A stretch of DNA of 64,000 nt from Corallibacter vietnamensis (GCF_039537875.1 NZ_BAABBI010000002.1:124001-188000), one strand, 5' to 3'. Shown: positions 34,317 through 41,436, counted from the first letter of the stretch. Made by a program: numbers and translations. The notes: a model not told the origin generated them from the letters alone.

Positions 34317-34352
34317 AATAAAAAAGGTGCCTTTTTACAAAAGCACCTTTTA
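34317..34352 (-). terminator. Minus-strand terminator in the 34-kb gap
   Basis: AAAAGGTGC (34322-34330) and GCACCTTTT (34343-34351) form a 9-bp stem. On the minus strand it is followed by TTTTTATTTT. It must end a transcript that starts to its right, although no annotated gene lies there. Confidence 0.75.
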
Positions 34353-34382
34353 ATTTATAGTTGTTATATAATTTTTTAACGT

Positions 34383-34493
34383 TTATTCAAGATGCATATA
34401 AGGTATGGTTTTAGACATACAAATAGTAACCGACTTCATCTGTTGTGAGAAACGGTTAAAATTATAGTTATATGTCGCCTTTAATGCATTCAT
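34383..34493 (-). CDS. Possible small ORF (36 aa) or short RNA unit
   Basis: ATG 34493-34491 to TAA 34385-34383 encodes 36 residues (MNALKATYNYNFNRFSQQMK... ending IPYMHLE). It lies directly upstream of the terminator at 34317-34352 and opposite no known gene, so either it or a non-coding RNA is the content of that transcript. No good promoter was found upstream. Low confidence as a protein. Confidence 0.3.
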   Translation of the reverse strand: MNALKATYNYNFNRFSQQMKSVTICMSKTIPYMHLE

Positions 34494-34602
34494 TGTTGTA
34501 AAGCTACTAATAAAATTGATACAGCGCTAATATTTAAAAAAATTATAACATTTTATATGGTATATTAATGTAATTTTGTGACAAATAAATATAATTTGAA
34601 TT

Positions 34603-34872
34603 ATGGCAAATAAAAGAGACCTTAAGAAAGACATTAATTATGTTTTAGGAGATATTATTGAAGCAGTATATGTTTGGGAATACGCAAACACTGATGCAGA
34701 TACAAAAAAGAGCGAAGCAATTATAGATGAAGCTATAGAAACATTTGATTCTTTAATTGCCAAGGTAAACGCTAAAGATGTTGAAAATAAAAAGGCGCAT
34801 TTTAAAGCAATAAACCAAGAGCTAGAAGAAAAAGGAAGAGCTTTAATAGAGAAAATTAATAAGCTTAATTAA
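34603..34872 (+). CDS. Conserved hypothetical helical protein
   Basis: An 89-residue, highly charged and apparently all-helical protein (MANKRDLKKDINYVLGDIIE; then AIIDEAIETFDSLIAKVNAK). It has no signal peptide, Cys or metal motif. Small proteins of this kind are common in Flavobacteriaceae, but I know no function. It lies alone, 58 nt before the second tRNA-Thr, whose promoter starts 18 nt after its stop. The AT-rich leader has no SD. Confidence 0.75.
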   Translation: MANKRDLKKDINYVLGDIIEAVYVWEYANTDADTKKSEAIIDEAIETFDSLIAKVNAKDVENKKAHFKAINQELEEKGRALIEKINKLN

Positions 34873-34889
34873 AAAAAGAAAAAAAATGT

Positions 34890-34919
34890 TTGCAAATATA
34901 AAATTCAAGATTATATTTG
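34890..34919 (+). promoter_or_regulatory. Promoter of the solo tRNA-Thr
   Basis: TTG 34890-34892, 19 nt, TATATTTG 34912-34919: a perfect Bacteroidota consensus. The tRNA begins 12 nt after it. Confidence 0.85.
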
Positions 34920-34930
34920 CAACCGCTTTT

Positions 34931-35004
34931 GCCGATGTAGCTCAGCTGGCTAGAGCAGCTGATTTGTAATCAGCAGGTCGTGGGTTCGAGTCCCTCCATC
35001 GGCT
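34931..35004 (+). tRNA. tRNA-Thr (TGT), second copy
   Basis: Identical over 74 nt (and two more downstream) to the tRNA at 5448-5521: anticodon TGT in loop TTTGTAA, acceptor GCCGATG/CATCGGC. It has its own promoter and terminator, unlike the operon copy. Confidence 0.97.
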
Positions 35005-35012
35005 CTAAATTT

Positions 35013-35048
35013 AAAAAACTCCAATACGTTTTATGTTGGAGTTTTTTT
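35013..35048 (+). terminator. Terminator of the solo tRNA-Thr
   Basis: AAAAAACTCCAA (35013-35024) pairs with TTGGAGTTTTTT (from 35036), followed by T. The stem is extended inward by an A-T and a G-T pair. Confidence 0.88.
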
Positions 35049-35090
35049 ATGCATAATACTTTTTATTATTTGAAGTAACTTAATGTAATA

Positions 35091-35124
35091 AAAAAAGCCT
35101 CTCGTATTATGAGAGGCTTTTTTT
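35091..35124 (-). terminator. Terminator of the DUF4369 gene
   Basis: AGCCTCTC / GAGAGGCT with a 7-nt loop, A-run on the left (T-run on the minus strand) and T-run on the right; bidirectional in form. It begins 5 nt past the DUF4369 stop. Confidence 0.9.
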
Positions 35125-35129
35125 ATAAA

Positions 35130-35834
35130 CTATTCTTCAGAAGCTTTTCTTTCTTCTAAAAAGTTTTGAAGTGTCTTGCCGTACATAGAATTTTTTATTC
35201 TAGGTGTTAAAGCATTATTTATAGTGTCTAACCATTTGGTTTGTGCATCATATATTTCTGTAAGTGCTAAATAAGGCGATATTTCACTATCATTGTTAGT
35301 CACAGCAAAATTAACAGTATATAAATATTTACTCTTCAAAAGGCTTGTTAGAGCTCTTTCACTCGATACTATTTTTGCCGAATCTCCCATTTGTTTGGCT
35401 TCTAAATTCTCTTTAATAAGATCTAGGTTTCTATCACCAAAACGATTTAAAACAGTTAAATATTCATTATATAATGTTTGCTGCTTAGAACCAGTTATTG
35501 TAGCATCAAAAACAAAATTTTTAAGCGTCGTGTTTATTTCAGTAATACCTTTATCAGCAAAGAAAACAATCTTGTCTTGTTTTTCATTTGTGTTGTTTCT
35601 ATCTAGTCTTAAATAAAAAGCTTCAGGTTCATCTATATTTGCATGTAATTCAAAATCAGAATTTCCTGTAAGTGCTAAAGAATCTGCTATTACAAGTATT
35701 GAGTCTTGAGCTCTTTCAAGGTATACAGTTCCTTTTTTTAGGCCTTTTACATGACCTTTTACAGTTAGGTTGTGATTCTCTTTTCCGCAAGAGAATGCCA
35801 TGAATGCTATAAGTAATACAGCTAGTTTTTTCAT
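35130..35834 (-). CDS. DUF4369 domain lipoprotein
   Basis: A 234-residue lipoprotein: signal peptide with lipobox AFSCGKE (Cys16), then a DUF4369 domain (about 22-120: LTVKGHVKGLKKGTVYLER, ADSLALTGNSDFELHANIDE, EAFYLRLD). In longer relatives this domain precedes a thioredoxin/AhpC domain. Here the C-terminus is helical and has no CxxC, so no redox role is implied. Envelope function unknown. It lies 69 nt downstream of the DUF819 gene and probably shares its transcript. Confidence 0.85.
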   Translation of the reverse strand: MKKLAVLLIAFMAFSCGKENHNLTVKGHVKGLKKGTVYLERAQDSILVIADSLALTGNSDFELHANIDEPEAFYLRLDRNNTNEKQDKIVFFADKGITEINTTLKNFVFDATITGSKQQTLYNEYLTVLNRFGDRNLDLIKENLEAKQMGDSAKIVSSERALTSLLKSKYLYTVNFAVTNNDSEISPYLALTEIYDAQTKWLDTINNALTPRIKNSMYGKTLQNFLEERKASEE

Positions 35835-35903
35835 CAGCTTAAAATATTGGTGTATTTAATAAAAAATTTGCGAGCGCTAATATCTTAATTTATTTTATAA
35901 CTA

Positions 35904-37169
35904 TTATCCTGCGGCAGCAATTTTCATAAGCTCTGCACAAAGTATTGCGCCGTAAGTTCCTACAACGTAGCCAAAAACAGCCAATAACGCGCCAACTGTA
36001 GCTAACGAAGGGTGAAAAGCAGCGGCAACAACAGGAGCAGAGGCAGCGCCACCAACGTTGGCTTGACTTCCTACAGCAAGGAAAAAATAAGGAGCTTTAA
36101 TAAGTTTGGCAATTAAAATTAAAAGCCCGGCGTGAATAGCCATCCAAACTAAACCGATAAGTATTAGTCCTGGGTTTTCAAATATTTTACCTAAATCCAT
36201 TTTCATACCTATAGTGGCTACCAAAATGTAAATAAATACACTACCTATTTTACTTGCTCCAGCGCCTTCGTAGTTTTTAGCTTTTGTAAACGATAGTAAA
36301 ATACCTATTAGCGTTGCGATAGAAATTAACCAGAAAAAACTGCTACCAAAAGACGATAAAGCACTTTTAGGATCACTAACAGCTTCAAAATTTGTTGTTA
36401 AGTAGGTTGATATTTTTTCTGAACCAAAATGAGCAATTCCTACGGCTACAAAGGCAAACATGAGAATCATCATTAAGTCAGTAAGTGTTGGAATGCGTGT
36501 AATTTTATCGCTAAAGCTTTGAACCTTTTGTTGTAGCTCGTCAATGGCTGTATTATCGGCTTTAAGCCAATTATCAATTTTCTTTCTTTTGCCTATTCCT
36601 AATAAAATAATAGCCATCCAGATATTCGCAACAACAATATCTACAAGTACCATACCGCCATAAAGTTCTTGGTTGAATTCATAAATTTCTAGCATAGCGG
36701 CTTGGTTAGCACCACCACCAATCCAGCTTCCTGCAAGTGTGGCTAATCCTCTCCAAACGGCATCAAAACCTGCGCCGCCAACGGTTTCTGGAGAAAAGCT
36801 TGAAATTAATAATATGGCTAATGGACCGCCAATAATGATGCCGATGGTTCCTGTAAAAAACATAACCAAAGCTTTCCACCCTAAATTAAAAACGGCTTTT
36901 AAATCAATACTTATTGTTAGTAGTACTAATGAAGCTGGTAATAAATAGCGACTTGCAATAAAATAGGTTTGAGATGTATCAGCAGATATTAATCCTAATG
37001 AGTTAAAAATTGCTGGTATTAAGTAGCACATTAATAAGCCAGGAATGTATTTGTAAAATACAGGCCAAAACCCCGTTTTTTTAGATTCAGTAAAAAAAAC
37101 AAATCCTAATGCAAGCATTAATAAACCAAAAACAATGGCATCGTTTGTAAAAATAGGTTGGTTATCCAT
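35904..37169 (-). CDS. DUF819 family membrane protein
   Basis: A 421-residue polytopic inner-membrane protein with about 10-12 hydrophobic segments. The DUF819 (YjcL) hallmarks are visible: LAGSWIGGGANQAAMLEIYE (about 141-160), the second-half GSQANVGGAASAPVVAAAFH (about 366-385) and the inverted-repeat layout typical of bacterial transporters. The substrate is unknown. It lies downstream of the RHH gene, with a terminator overlapping that gene's stop, so it is probably expressed separately together with the DUF4369 lipoprotein. Confidence 0.88.
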   Translation of the reverse strand: MDNQPIFTNDAIVFGLLMLALGFVFFTESKKTGFWPVFYKYIPGLLMCYLIPAIFNSLGLISADTSQTYFIASRYLLPASLVLLTISIDLKAVFNLGWKALVMFFTGTIGIIIGGPLAILLISSFSPETVGGAGFDAVWRGLATLAGSWIGGGANQAAMLEIYEFNQELYGGMVLVDIVVANIWMAIILLGIGKRKKIDNWLKADNTAIDELQQKVQSFSDKITRIPTLTDLMMILMFAFVAVGIAHFGSEKISTYLTTNFEAVSDPKSALSSFGSSFFWLISIATLIGILLSFTKAKNYEGAGASKIGSVFIYILVATIGMKMDLGKIFENPGLILIGLVWMAIHAGLLILIAKLIKAPYFFLAVGSQANVGGAASAPVVAAAFHPSLATVGALLAVFGYVVGTYGAILCAELMKIAAAG

Positions 37170-37219
37170 ATTGAGTATATTTTTTTAGAAGTTGCAAAAT
37201 ACCAAAATTAACGGGTATA

Positions 37220-37246
37220 AAAAAAGCGACTCTTGTTGAGTCACTC
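37220..37246 (-). terminator. Terminator overlapping the stop of the RHH gene
   Basis: On the minus strand GTGACTC, loop AACAA, GAGTCGC (one G-T pair), then seven T. The TGA stop (37243-37241) is part of the stem. It ends the SPFH-hydrolase-RHH unit. Confidence 0.82.
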
Positions 37247-37408
37247 TTCTTTTTTCTTTTTTGGTTCGCGTTTATGCTCTTTAAGATATTGCATAAGCAT
37301 CCACTCAATTTGACCATTGGTGCTTCTAAACTCATCAGAAGCCCATTTTTCAATGGCCTTGAGCATCTCTTCATTAATTCGTAATGCAAAGGCTTTCTTT
37401 TTTGACAT
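37241..37408 (-). CDS. Small ribbon-helix-helix (Arc family) DNA-binding protein
   Basis: A 55-residue protein read from the minus strand: MSKKKAFALRINEEMLKAIE, then KWASDEFRSTNGQIEWMLMQ and a Lys/Arg-rich tail. The pattern of one N-terminal strand (KAFALRIN) and two helices fits Arc/MetJ-type RHH repressors, which bind DNA as dimers. Its ATG lies 1 nt after the stop of the alpha/beta hydrolase gene, showing translational coupling, and its stop is inside a terminator hairpin. It may regulate its own unit (inference). The longer frame at 37162-37389 on the same strand is a shadow. Confidence 0.85.
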   Translation of the reverse strand: MSKKKAFALRINEEMLKAIEKWASDEFRSTNGQIEWMLMQYLKEHKREPKKKKEE

Positions 37409-37409
37409 A

Positions 37410-38342
37410 TTATTTTTTTATAAACGTTTCTAGCGTGTTTATCAGTGTTTGTGATAAGGAGAAATCTGGTGTTTTGTATGATGTTTCATTATCATCATCA
37501 TTTTCAATGGTTTTTAAAACATGATTCATGTTTGGTATAATGACTAGTTCAGATTTAGGGTTTGCTTTATGCAAATTTTCAGCATCAGTTTCAAAAACCT
37601 GTAAGTCTTTTGTACCATTTAGGATTAATATAGGAATATTTAGCTTTTTTATTTCTTCTGACGGATTATATTGCATCCAAGATTTAAAAAATGGTTGATT
37701 AGGTTTTGCAAAAATAGCCATTAGTTGTGAGTCTACTTTTTTTATTGTGCCGGTTGTCTTTAGTTCTTTAAAATGTGCTTCGGCTTTTATGCCTAAAGAA
37801 TCATTTTGAGATTTTAGTTGTTTTGTCATTATAACATCTATAGGACTTGATGGTCCAGCTAGAGAAACATATTTGTTTACGTGATTGTTTGCGGCAAGCA
37901 TAGCAACAAGAGACCCTTGACTATGACCAATTAGGGTTATTGAAGAAAACTTTTTATCATCTTTAAATTGATTGATCGCAATATTTACATCTTCAACAAA
38001 AGCATTTAAGGACATGTTTTTCATCATATATCGAAGGTTGACCCAGGTTGCAGAGCGCTTGTCATATCTGTAAAAAGCAATGTCGCGCTTTACTAAACTA
38101 TCAGATAGTTGTTTTATATAGTTGGCGTTTGCAAGTCCTATTTGGTTGCCATTTCTATCTACATTTCCAGAACCGTGTACAAAAATAACAAGAGGTTGTT
38201 GTTTTAAACTTTTGTTATAAGTTAATGTACCAGGAAGTTTAATGCTATCATTCATAAGCATAAAATCTTCTGAAACGATATCATTTTGAGCGATTATGCA
38301 CGCGCTCACAAAAAGGAATGAAAGTAAGATGCGTTTTTTCAT
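37410..38342 (-). CDS. Secreted alpha/beta hydrolase (intact catalytic triad)
   Basis: A 310-residue hydrolase with a signal peptide (MKKRILLSFLFVSACIIAQN). The oxyanion motif VHGSGN (about 55-60), the nucleophile elbow GHSQG with Ser141, the acid in LNGTKDLQV and the base in MNHVL complete an alpha/beta-hydrolase triad. The substrate is unknown. Start ATG 38342 sits 1 nt after the stop of the DUF4177-like gene, while the longer start 38360 would overlap it. Its paralogue at 40064-40987 has lost the nucleophile. It lies in a tight unit with the SPFH protein and the RHH regulator. Confidence 0.88.
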   Translation of the reverse strand: MKKRILLSFLFVSACIIAQNDIVSEDFMLMNDSIKLPGTLTYNKSLKQQPLVIFVHGSGNVDRNGNQIGLANANYIKQLSDSLVKRDIAFYRYDKRSATWVNLRYMMKNMSLNAFVEDVNIAINQFKDDKKFSSITLIGHSQGSLVAMLAANNHVNKYVSLAGPSSPIDVIMTKQLKSQNDSLGIKAEAHFKELKTTGTIKKVDSQLMAIFAKPNQPFFKSWMQYNPSEEIKKLNIPILILNGTKDLQVFETDAENLHKANPKSELVIIPNMNHVLKTIENDDDNETSYKTPDFSLSQTLINTLETFIKK

Positions 38343-38343
38343 A

Positions 38344-38502
38344 TTATCTGTTTTTATCACGTTCTAAAATCATCATGGTTAGGTTTTGATGCATAAACTT
38401 AAGTTGCCATCCTTCTCTAGCATATTGATTGCGTAGTTCGTCTAGCTTTTCATTTCGCCTAGCTATTCCTAATCTGGTATTTACTGTTTTATACTCTTTC
38501 AT
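38344..38502 (-). CDS. DUF4177-like small protein
   Basis: A 52-residue protein from the minus strand: MKEYKTVNTRLGIARRNEKL, then DELRNQYAREGWQLKFMHQN and LTMMILERDKNR. The MxEYKxVxT opening and the AREGWQL motif before a hydrophobic strand match the DUF4177 family, whose function is unknown. Its first 14 nt overlap the end of the 2-TM protein gene and its stop is 1 nt from the hydrolase start, so it is part of a tightly coupled unit. Confidence 0.8.
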   Translation of the reverse strand: MKEYKTVNTRLGIARRNEKLDELRNQYAREGWQLKFMHQNLTMMILERDKNR

Positions 38503-38950
38503 GTGATATTTTAATGCGGGAATTTCTTTTTTTTAATTGTTCTATAAAGGGTTCTACTTGATTTTCTAGTGTCCTGAAATTTAATTCTTTTTCGCGCTTG
38601 TTTAAAAGCTTTATAATAACTTCAGTTTCATAGTCATCTTTTTTAATTATTATTTTACTTATGGTGTTTATAGTAATTTTTTTAGACCATACTTTTTTAA
38701 AAACTAAATAATAAATTAAATAAGCCGATACAAGCAAGCCTAAAGCACTCAAAAAAACATCTATATAATCTTTAATTTTGTGTAGGGCATTTATTTTCAT
38801 TAAATACTGCAGAGATCCAATGAATACTATTGTTATGATTATGTTAGAACGATTTCGTTTTTTTAACGAGTCATCAGATCTTTTTGAAAAGGATATTTTT
38901 TCATTATCAATCTCAAGGTAGCCATCAACTAAAATGTATTTATAAGTCAT
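38489..38950 (-). CDS. Two-helix membrane protein (PH-like), hypothetical
   Basis: A 153-residue protein with an N-terminal soluble part (MTYKYILVDGYLEIDNEKIS), two hydrophobic helices (about 37-52 and 65-88) and a charged C-terminal domain with strands (KKITINTISKIIIKKDDYET). The layout resembles bacterial PH-domain membrane proteins, but I cannot assign it. It lies 5 nt downstream of the SPFH gene and overlaps the DUF4177-like gene by 14 nt. Function unknown; linkage suggests a membrane role together with the SPFH protein. Confidence 0.75.
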   Translation of the reverse strand: MTYKYILVDGYLEIDNEKISFSKRSDDSLKKRNRSNIIITIVFIGSLQYLMKINALHKIKDYIDVFLSALGLLVSAYLIYYLVFKKVWSKKITINTISKIIIKKDDYETEVIIKLLNKREKELNFRTLENQVEPFIEQLKKRNSRIKISHERV

Positions 38951-38955
38951 ATTTA

Positions 38956-39816
38956 TTAATGGTTTAGAGTTCCTGTGTTTAATACAGGTGAAGCATCTTT
39001 GTCACCACATAAAACAACCATTAAATTACTTACCATAGCAGCTTTACGCTCTTCATCAAGTGCTACAATCTCTTTTTTGTTAAGTTCTTCAAGAGCCATT
39101 TCAACCATGCTTACTGCTCCTTCAACAATTTTATGTCTGGCAGCAACAATAGCTGTAGCTTGTTGACGTTTTAGCATGGCATTTGCAATTTCCTGTGCAT
39201 AGGCTAAATAACCTATTCGCGCTTCAAGAACTTCAATACCTGCAATAGATAAACGTTCGTCAATTTCCTTTTCTAAAGCGCTACTAACTTCGTTGACACT
39301 AGAGCGTAATGTGATGTCTTCATCAACACCTTCGTCAGCAAAATTATCATAAGGATACATGCTTGCTAGTTTTCTTACAGCTGCATCGGTTTGTACACGA
39401 ACAAAATTTTCATAGTTATCTACATCAAAAGCAGCTTTGTAAGTGTCTTGAACACGCCAAACCAAAATAGTACTAATCATTACAGGGTTTCCTAATTTAT
39501 CGTTTACTTTCAAACGCTCACTATCAAAGTTACTAGCTCGTAACGAAATTTTCTTTTTTGTGTAAAATGGGTTTACCCAATAAAAACCATTTTTCTTAAT
39601 AGTGCCAACATACTTTCCAAATAAAAGTAAAACACGTGAACCATTAGGTTGTACCATTACAAAGCCTGGCGCTATAAGTAGTGCAATAAAGGTGCAGATT
39701 ATATATAAAGGCTGTTCAGTAATAATAGCTATGCTAATACTTCCAATAAATAGAAATAAAAATACAAAAAGCATTAAGTAACCATTTGCAGGGATGATGA
39801 TTTTCTCTTGTTCCAT
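38956..39816 (-). CDS. SPFH/Band 7 domain membrane protein
   Basis: A 286-residue protein. Two hydrophobic helices near the N-terminus (about 12-48) precede an SPFH domain (about 50-250: GFYWVNPFYTKKKISLR, GNPVMISTILVWRVQDTYKA, YENFVRVQTDAAVRKLA, IAGIEVLEARIGYLAYAQEI). Members of this group (stomatin/YdjI-like) form membrane scaffolds. It is the first gene of the minus-strand unit SPFH, 2-TM protein, DUF4177-like, hydrolase, RHH. An unusual long hairpin lies about 120 nt upstream of its start. Confidence 0.9.
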   Translation of the reverse strand: MEQEKIIIPANGYLMLFVFLFLFIGSISIAIITEQPLYIICTFIALLIAPGFVMVQPNGSRVLLLFGKYVGTIKKNGFYWVNPFYTKKKISLRASNFDSERLKVNDKLGNPVMISTILVWRVQDTYKAAFDVDNYENFVRVQTDAAVRKLASMYPYDNFADEGVDEDITLRSSVNEVSSALEKEIDERLSIAGIEVLEARIGYLAYAQEIANAMLKRQQATAIVAARHKIVEGAVSMVEMALEELNKKEIVALDEERKAAMVSNLMVVLCGDKDASPVLNTGTLNH

Positions 39817-39932
39817 AAGTTTATAGTGATTAGTTTAATTTGATATTAAAATGATATCATAAAGATATGTTTAAATTTTGAAATTACAAAATAAACTTTG
39901 GCACGAGTTTTGAATATCTATTTATACAAAAT

Positions 39933-39984
39933 GTTACTACACAAAATTTTATTAAAGTGTGGTTACTTTAATAAAAGTAGTAAC
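39933..39984. repeat. Long inverted repeat between the SPFH gene and the pseudo-hydrolase
   Basis: GTTACTAC (39933-39940), ACAAAA, TTTTATTAAAGT (39947-39958), loop GTGGTT, ACTTTAATAAAA (39965-39976), GTAGTAAC (39977-39984): 20 perfectly matched base pairs interrupted only by a 6-nt bulge on one side. It is not followed by a T-run. It could be an operator, a structured leader RNA or a tiny mobile-element remnant. Confidence 0.8.
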
Positions 39985-40008
39985 TCATATTTTTGGTTGG
40001 TTAGTAAG

Positions 40009-40037
40009 AAAAAGCATCCCGATTGGGATGCTTTTTT
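40009..40037 (-). terminator. Terminator of the pseudo-hydrolase gene
   Basis: AAAAAGCATCCC, loop GATT, GGGATGCTTTTTT: a 6-bp GC-containing core with A/T runs on both sides, so bidirectional in form. It lies 26 nt past the stop at 40064. Confidence 0.9.
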
Positions 40038-40063
40038 ATTTAACGCGTATTTTTTAGGGTAGT

Positions 40064-40987
40064 TTACTTTATAAAATCTAAAAGTGTAGGTATAACAGCC
40101 TCTGAAAGTTTTCTAAAAGATTCGTTATAAGATTTTGAGTTTTCTAAATCATCTCCTTGAATAGTGAATAGCACATGATTCATGTTTTCTATAATCTTTA
40201 AAGAGCTATTAGGAGCAGCAGTATGTAATTGCTTTGCTTCATCTTCAGGAACCTGTAGGTCTTTAGTGCCATTTATTATTAATACAGGCATGTTTAAGGT
40301 TTTTAAAATTTCTTGCGGATTGTACTGCATCCAACTACTCATAAAAGGTTGTGTGTCTTTATTGAATATAGAAGCTAAAGCAGGAGGAAAGCTATCGGTT
40401 GTTTTGCCTTGCCTTAAAACATTAAAAACTTTTTCAGATTCATTAACAAGACCTGGAACTGTTTTATTTATTTGTTCTAAAATAACAGTGTCAATTGTTT
40501 TTGCTGAACCAGCAAGAGATATAAATCCATCTGCATATTCTTGAGCAGCAATCATTCCAACAAGACTTCCTTGTCCGTGTCCTATTACATAGATGTTTTT
40601 AAATTGTTTACTGTTTTTAAAATAGTTAATTATAGAAATGGCATCTGTTACAAAATCATCAAAAGTTATGGTCTTATCAACACGGCCACGTTGTATTTGT
40701 CTTACAATACGTTTGTCATATCTAAAAGCAGCAATACCATGACTAGATAAGCCTTCGGCTAGTTTTTTTAAGAGATTATTTTTTTGAAAATTTTGATTTC
40801 CGTCCCTGTCTATTGGACCATAATCAGAGATAAGAATGGCTAATGACGGATTTTTTGCCTCGTTAGGAAACGTTAATGTGCCATCAACAAATGTATTCAC
40901 AGTAACATTAGTAGAAATAAAGTCTGAAGCTTGAGCCATTATTGTAAAATGACAAAAAAATGCAATAGCTAATGCGTATAATTTCAT
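40064..40987 (-). CDS. Alpha/beta-hydrolase paralogue lacking the nucleophile serine
   Basis: A 307-residue secreted protein (signal peptide MKLYALAIAFFCHFTIMAQ), clearly paralogous to the hydrolase at 37410-38342: shared RDGNQ, FRYDKR, SWMQYNP, INGTKDLQVPE and ENMNHVLFTI. The nucleophile elbow reads GHGQG (Gly138) where the paralogue has GHSQG, and the oxyanion HGSG is replaced by SDYG. The Asp and His of the triad remain. It is therefore probably inactive as an esterase, perhaps a binding or regulatory partner of its neighbour. The frame is intact and not decayed. It has its own terminator. Confidence 0.85.
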   Translation of the reverse strand: MKLYALAIAFFCHFTIMAQASDFISTNVTVNTFVDGTLTFPNEAKNPSLAILISDYGPIDRDGNQNFQKNNLLKKLAEGLSSHGIAAFRYDKRIVRQIQRGRVDKTITFDDFVTDAISIINYFKNSKQFKNIYVIGHGQGSLVGMIAAQEYADGFISLAGSAKTIDTVILEQINKTVPGLVNESEKVFNVLRQGKTTDSFPPALASIFNKDTQPFMSSWMQYNPQEILKTLNMPVLIINGTKDLQVPEDEAKQLHTAAPNSSLKIIENMNHVLFTIQGDDLENSKSYNESFRKLSEAVIPTLLDFIK

Positions 40988-41265
40988 AAACCCTCAATTG
41001 TTATTTAAAAATACAAACTAAAATCATAATCAGATGTGATAACGTGTAATTATGTGAAAAATGTATGTAGTGTTCATGTTTTATTTGTTGTAGATTAAGT
41101 TGTTATACATTGTTTTTAAGTTGTAAAAAAGTAATATTCTACTTATAAATGTTAAAAAAAAGTGCATTTCATCGAAAATATATACACTTAAACGTTATTA
41201 TTCATATTAAGTTTTACATTTGAAATGTACTAAAAAATTACTTTTTAGTTCAATGGATTAATTAA
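40988..41265. other. AT-rich divergent region upstream of the pseudo-hydrolase
   Basis: No ORF of note. It carries ATTTCATCGAAAA (41166-41178) and ATATTAAGTTTTACATTT (41204-41221), which resemble elements in the gap before the adhesin (21052-21064 and 21149-21166). It should hold the promoter of the minus-strand gene at 40987, but no confident consensus match was seen. Confidence 0.4.
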
Positions 41266-41370
41266 TTAATATTTGCATTATGTCGTTGATACGAGAAACC
41301 CTAAATCTAACAACATAAATAAAGATGCAAATCAGATTAAACCGAGGTTGAGGGACCTCGGTTTTTTTTA
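41266..41370 (+). ncRNA. Candidate small RNA or leader RNA upstream of the dipeptidase gene
   Basis: AATATTTG at 41268-41275 is a 7/8 match to the -7 element TAnnTTTG (no clear TTG at -33). About 65 nt later stands a strong intrinsic terminator (41339-41369). The transcript would be about 90 nt and contains a 12-codon ORF (ATG 41280, MSLIRETLNLTT) and an internal GTTGA...TCTAACAAC pairing possibility. It ends 67 nt before the VanX-type gene, so it may be a free small RNA or an attenuated leader of that gene. Confidence 0.5.
41339..41369 (+). terminator. Strong terminator of the candidate small RNA
   Basis: ACCGAGGT (41341-41348), loop TGAGGG, ACCTCGGT (41355-41362), then T to 41369; flanking AA/TT extend the stem. 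It stands alone before, not after, a gene. Confidence 0.92.
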
Positions 41371-41436
41371 TTTTAATCCTATCGACTTTTCTTCTTAAAA
41401 AACTAATGCGTAGCTTTATAAACAAGAAACAGAATT

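Noticed and set aside
37162..37389. A 75-codon minus-strand frame next to DUF819
   Set aside because: It is out of frame with the clear RHH gene at 37241-37408 and has no recognisable protein features.
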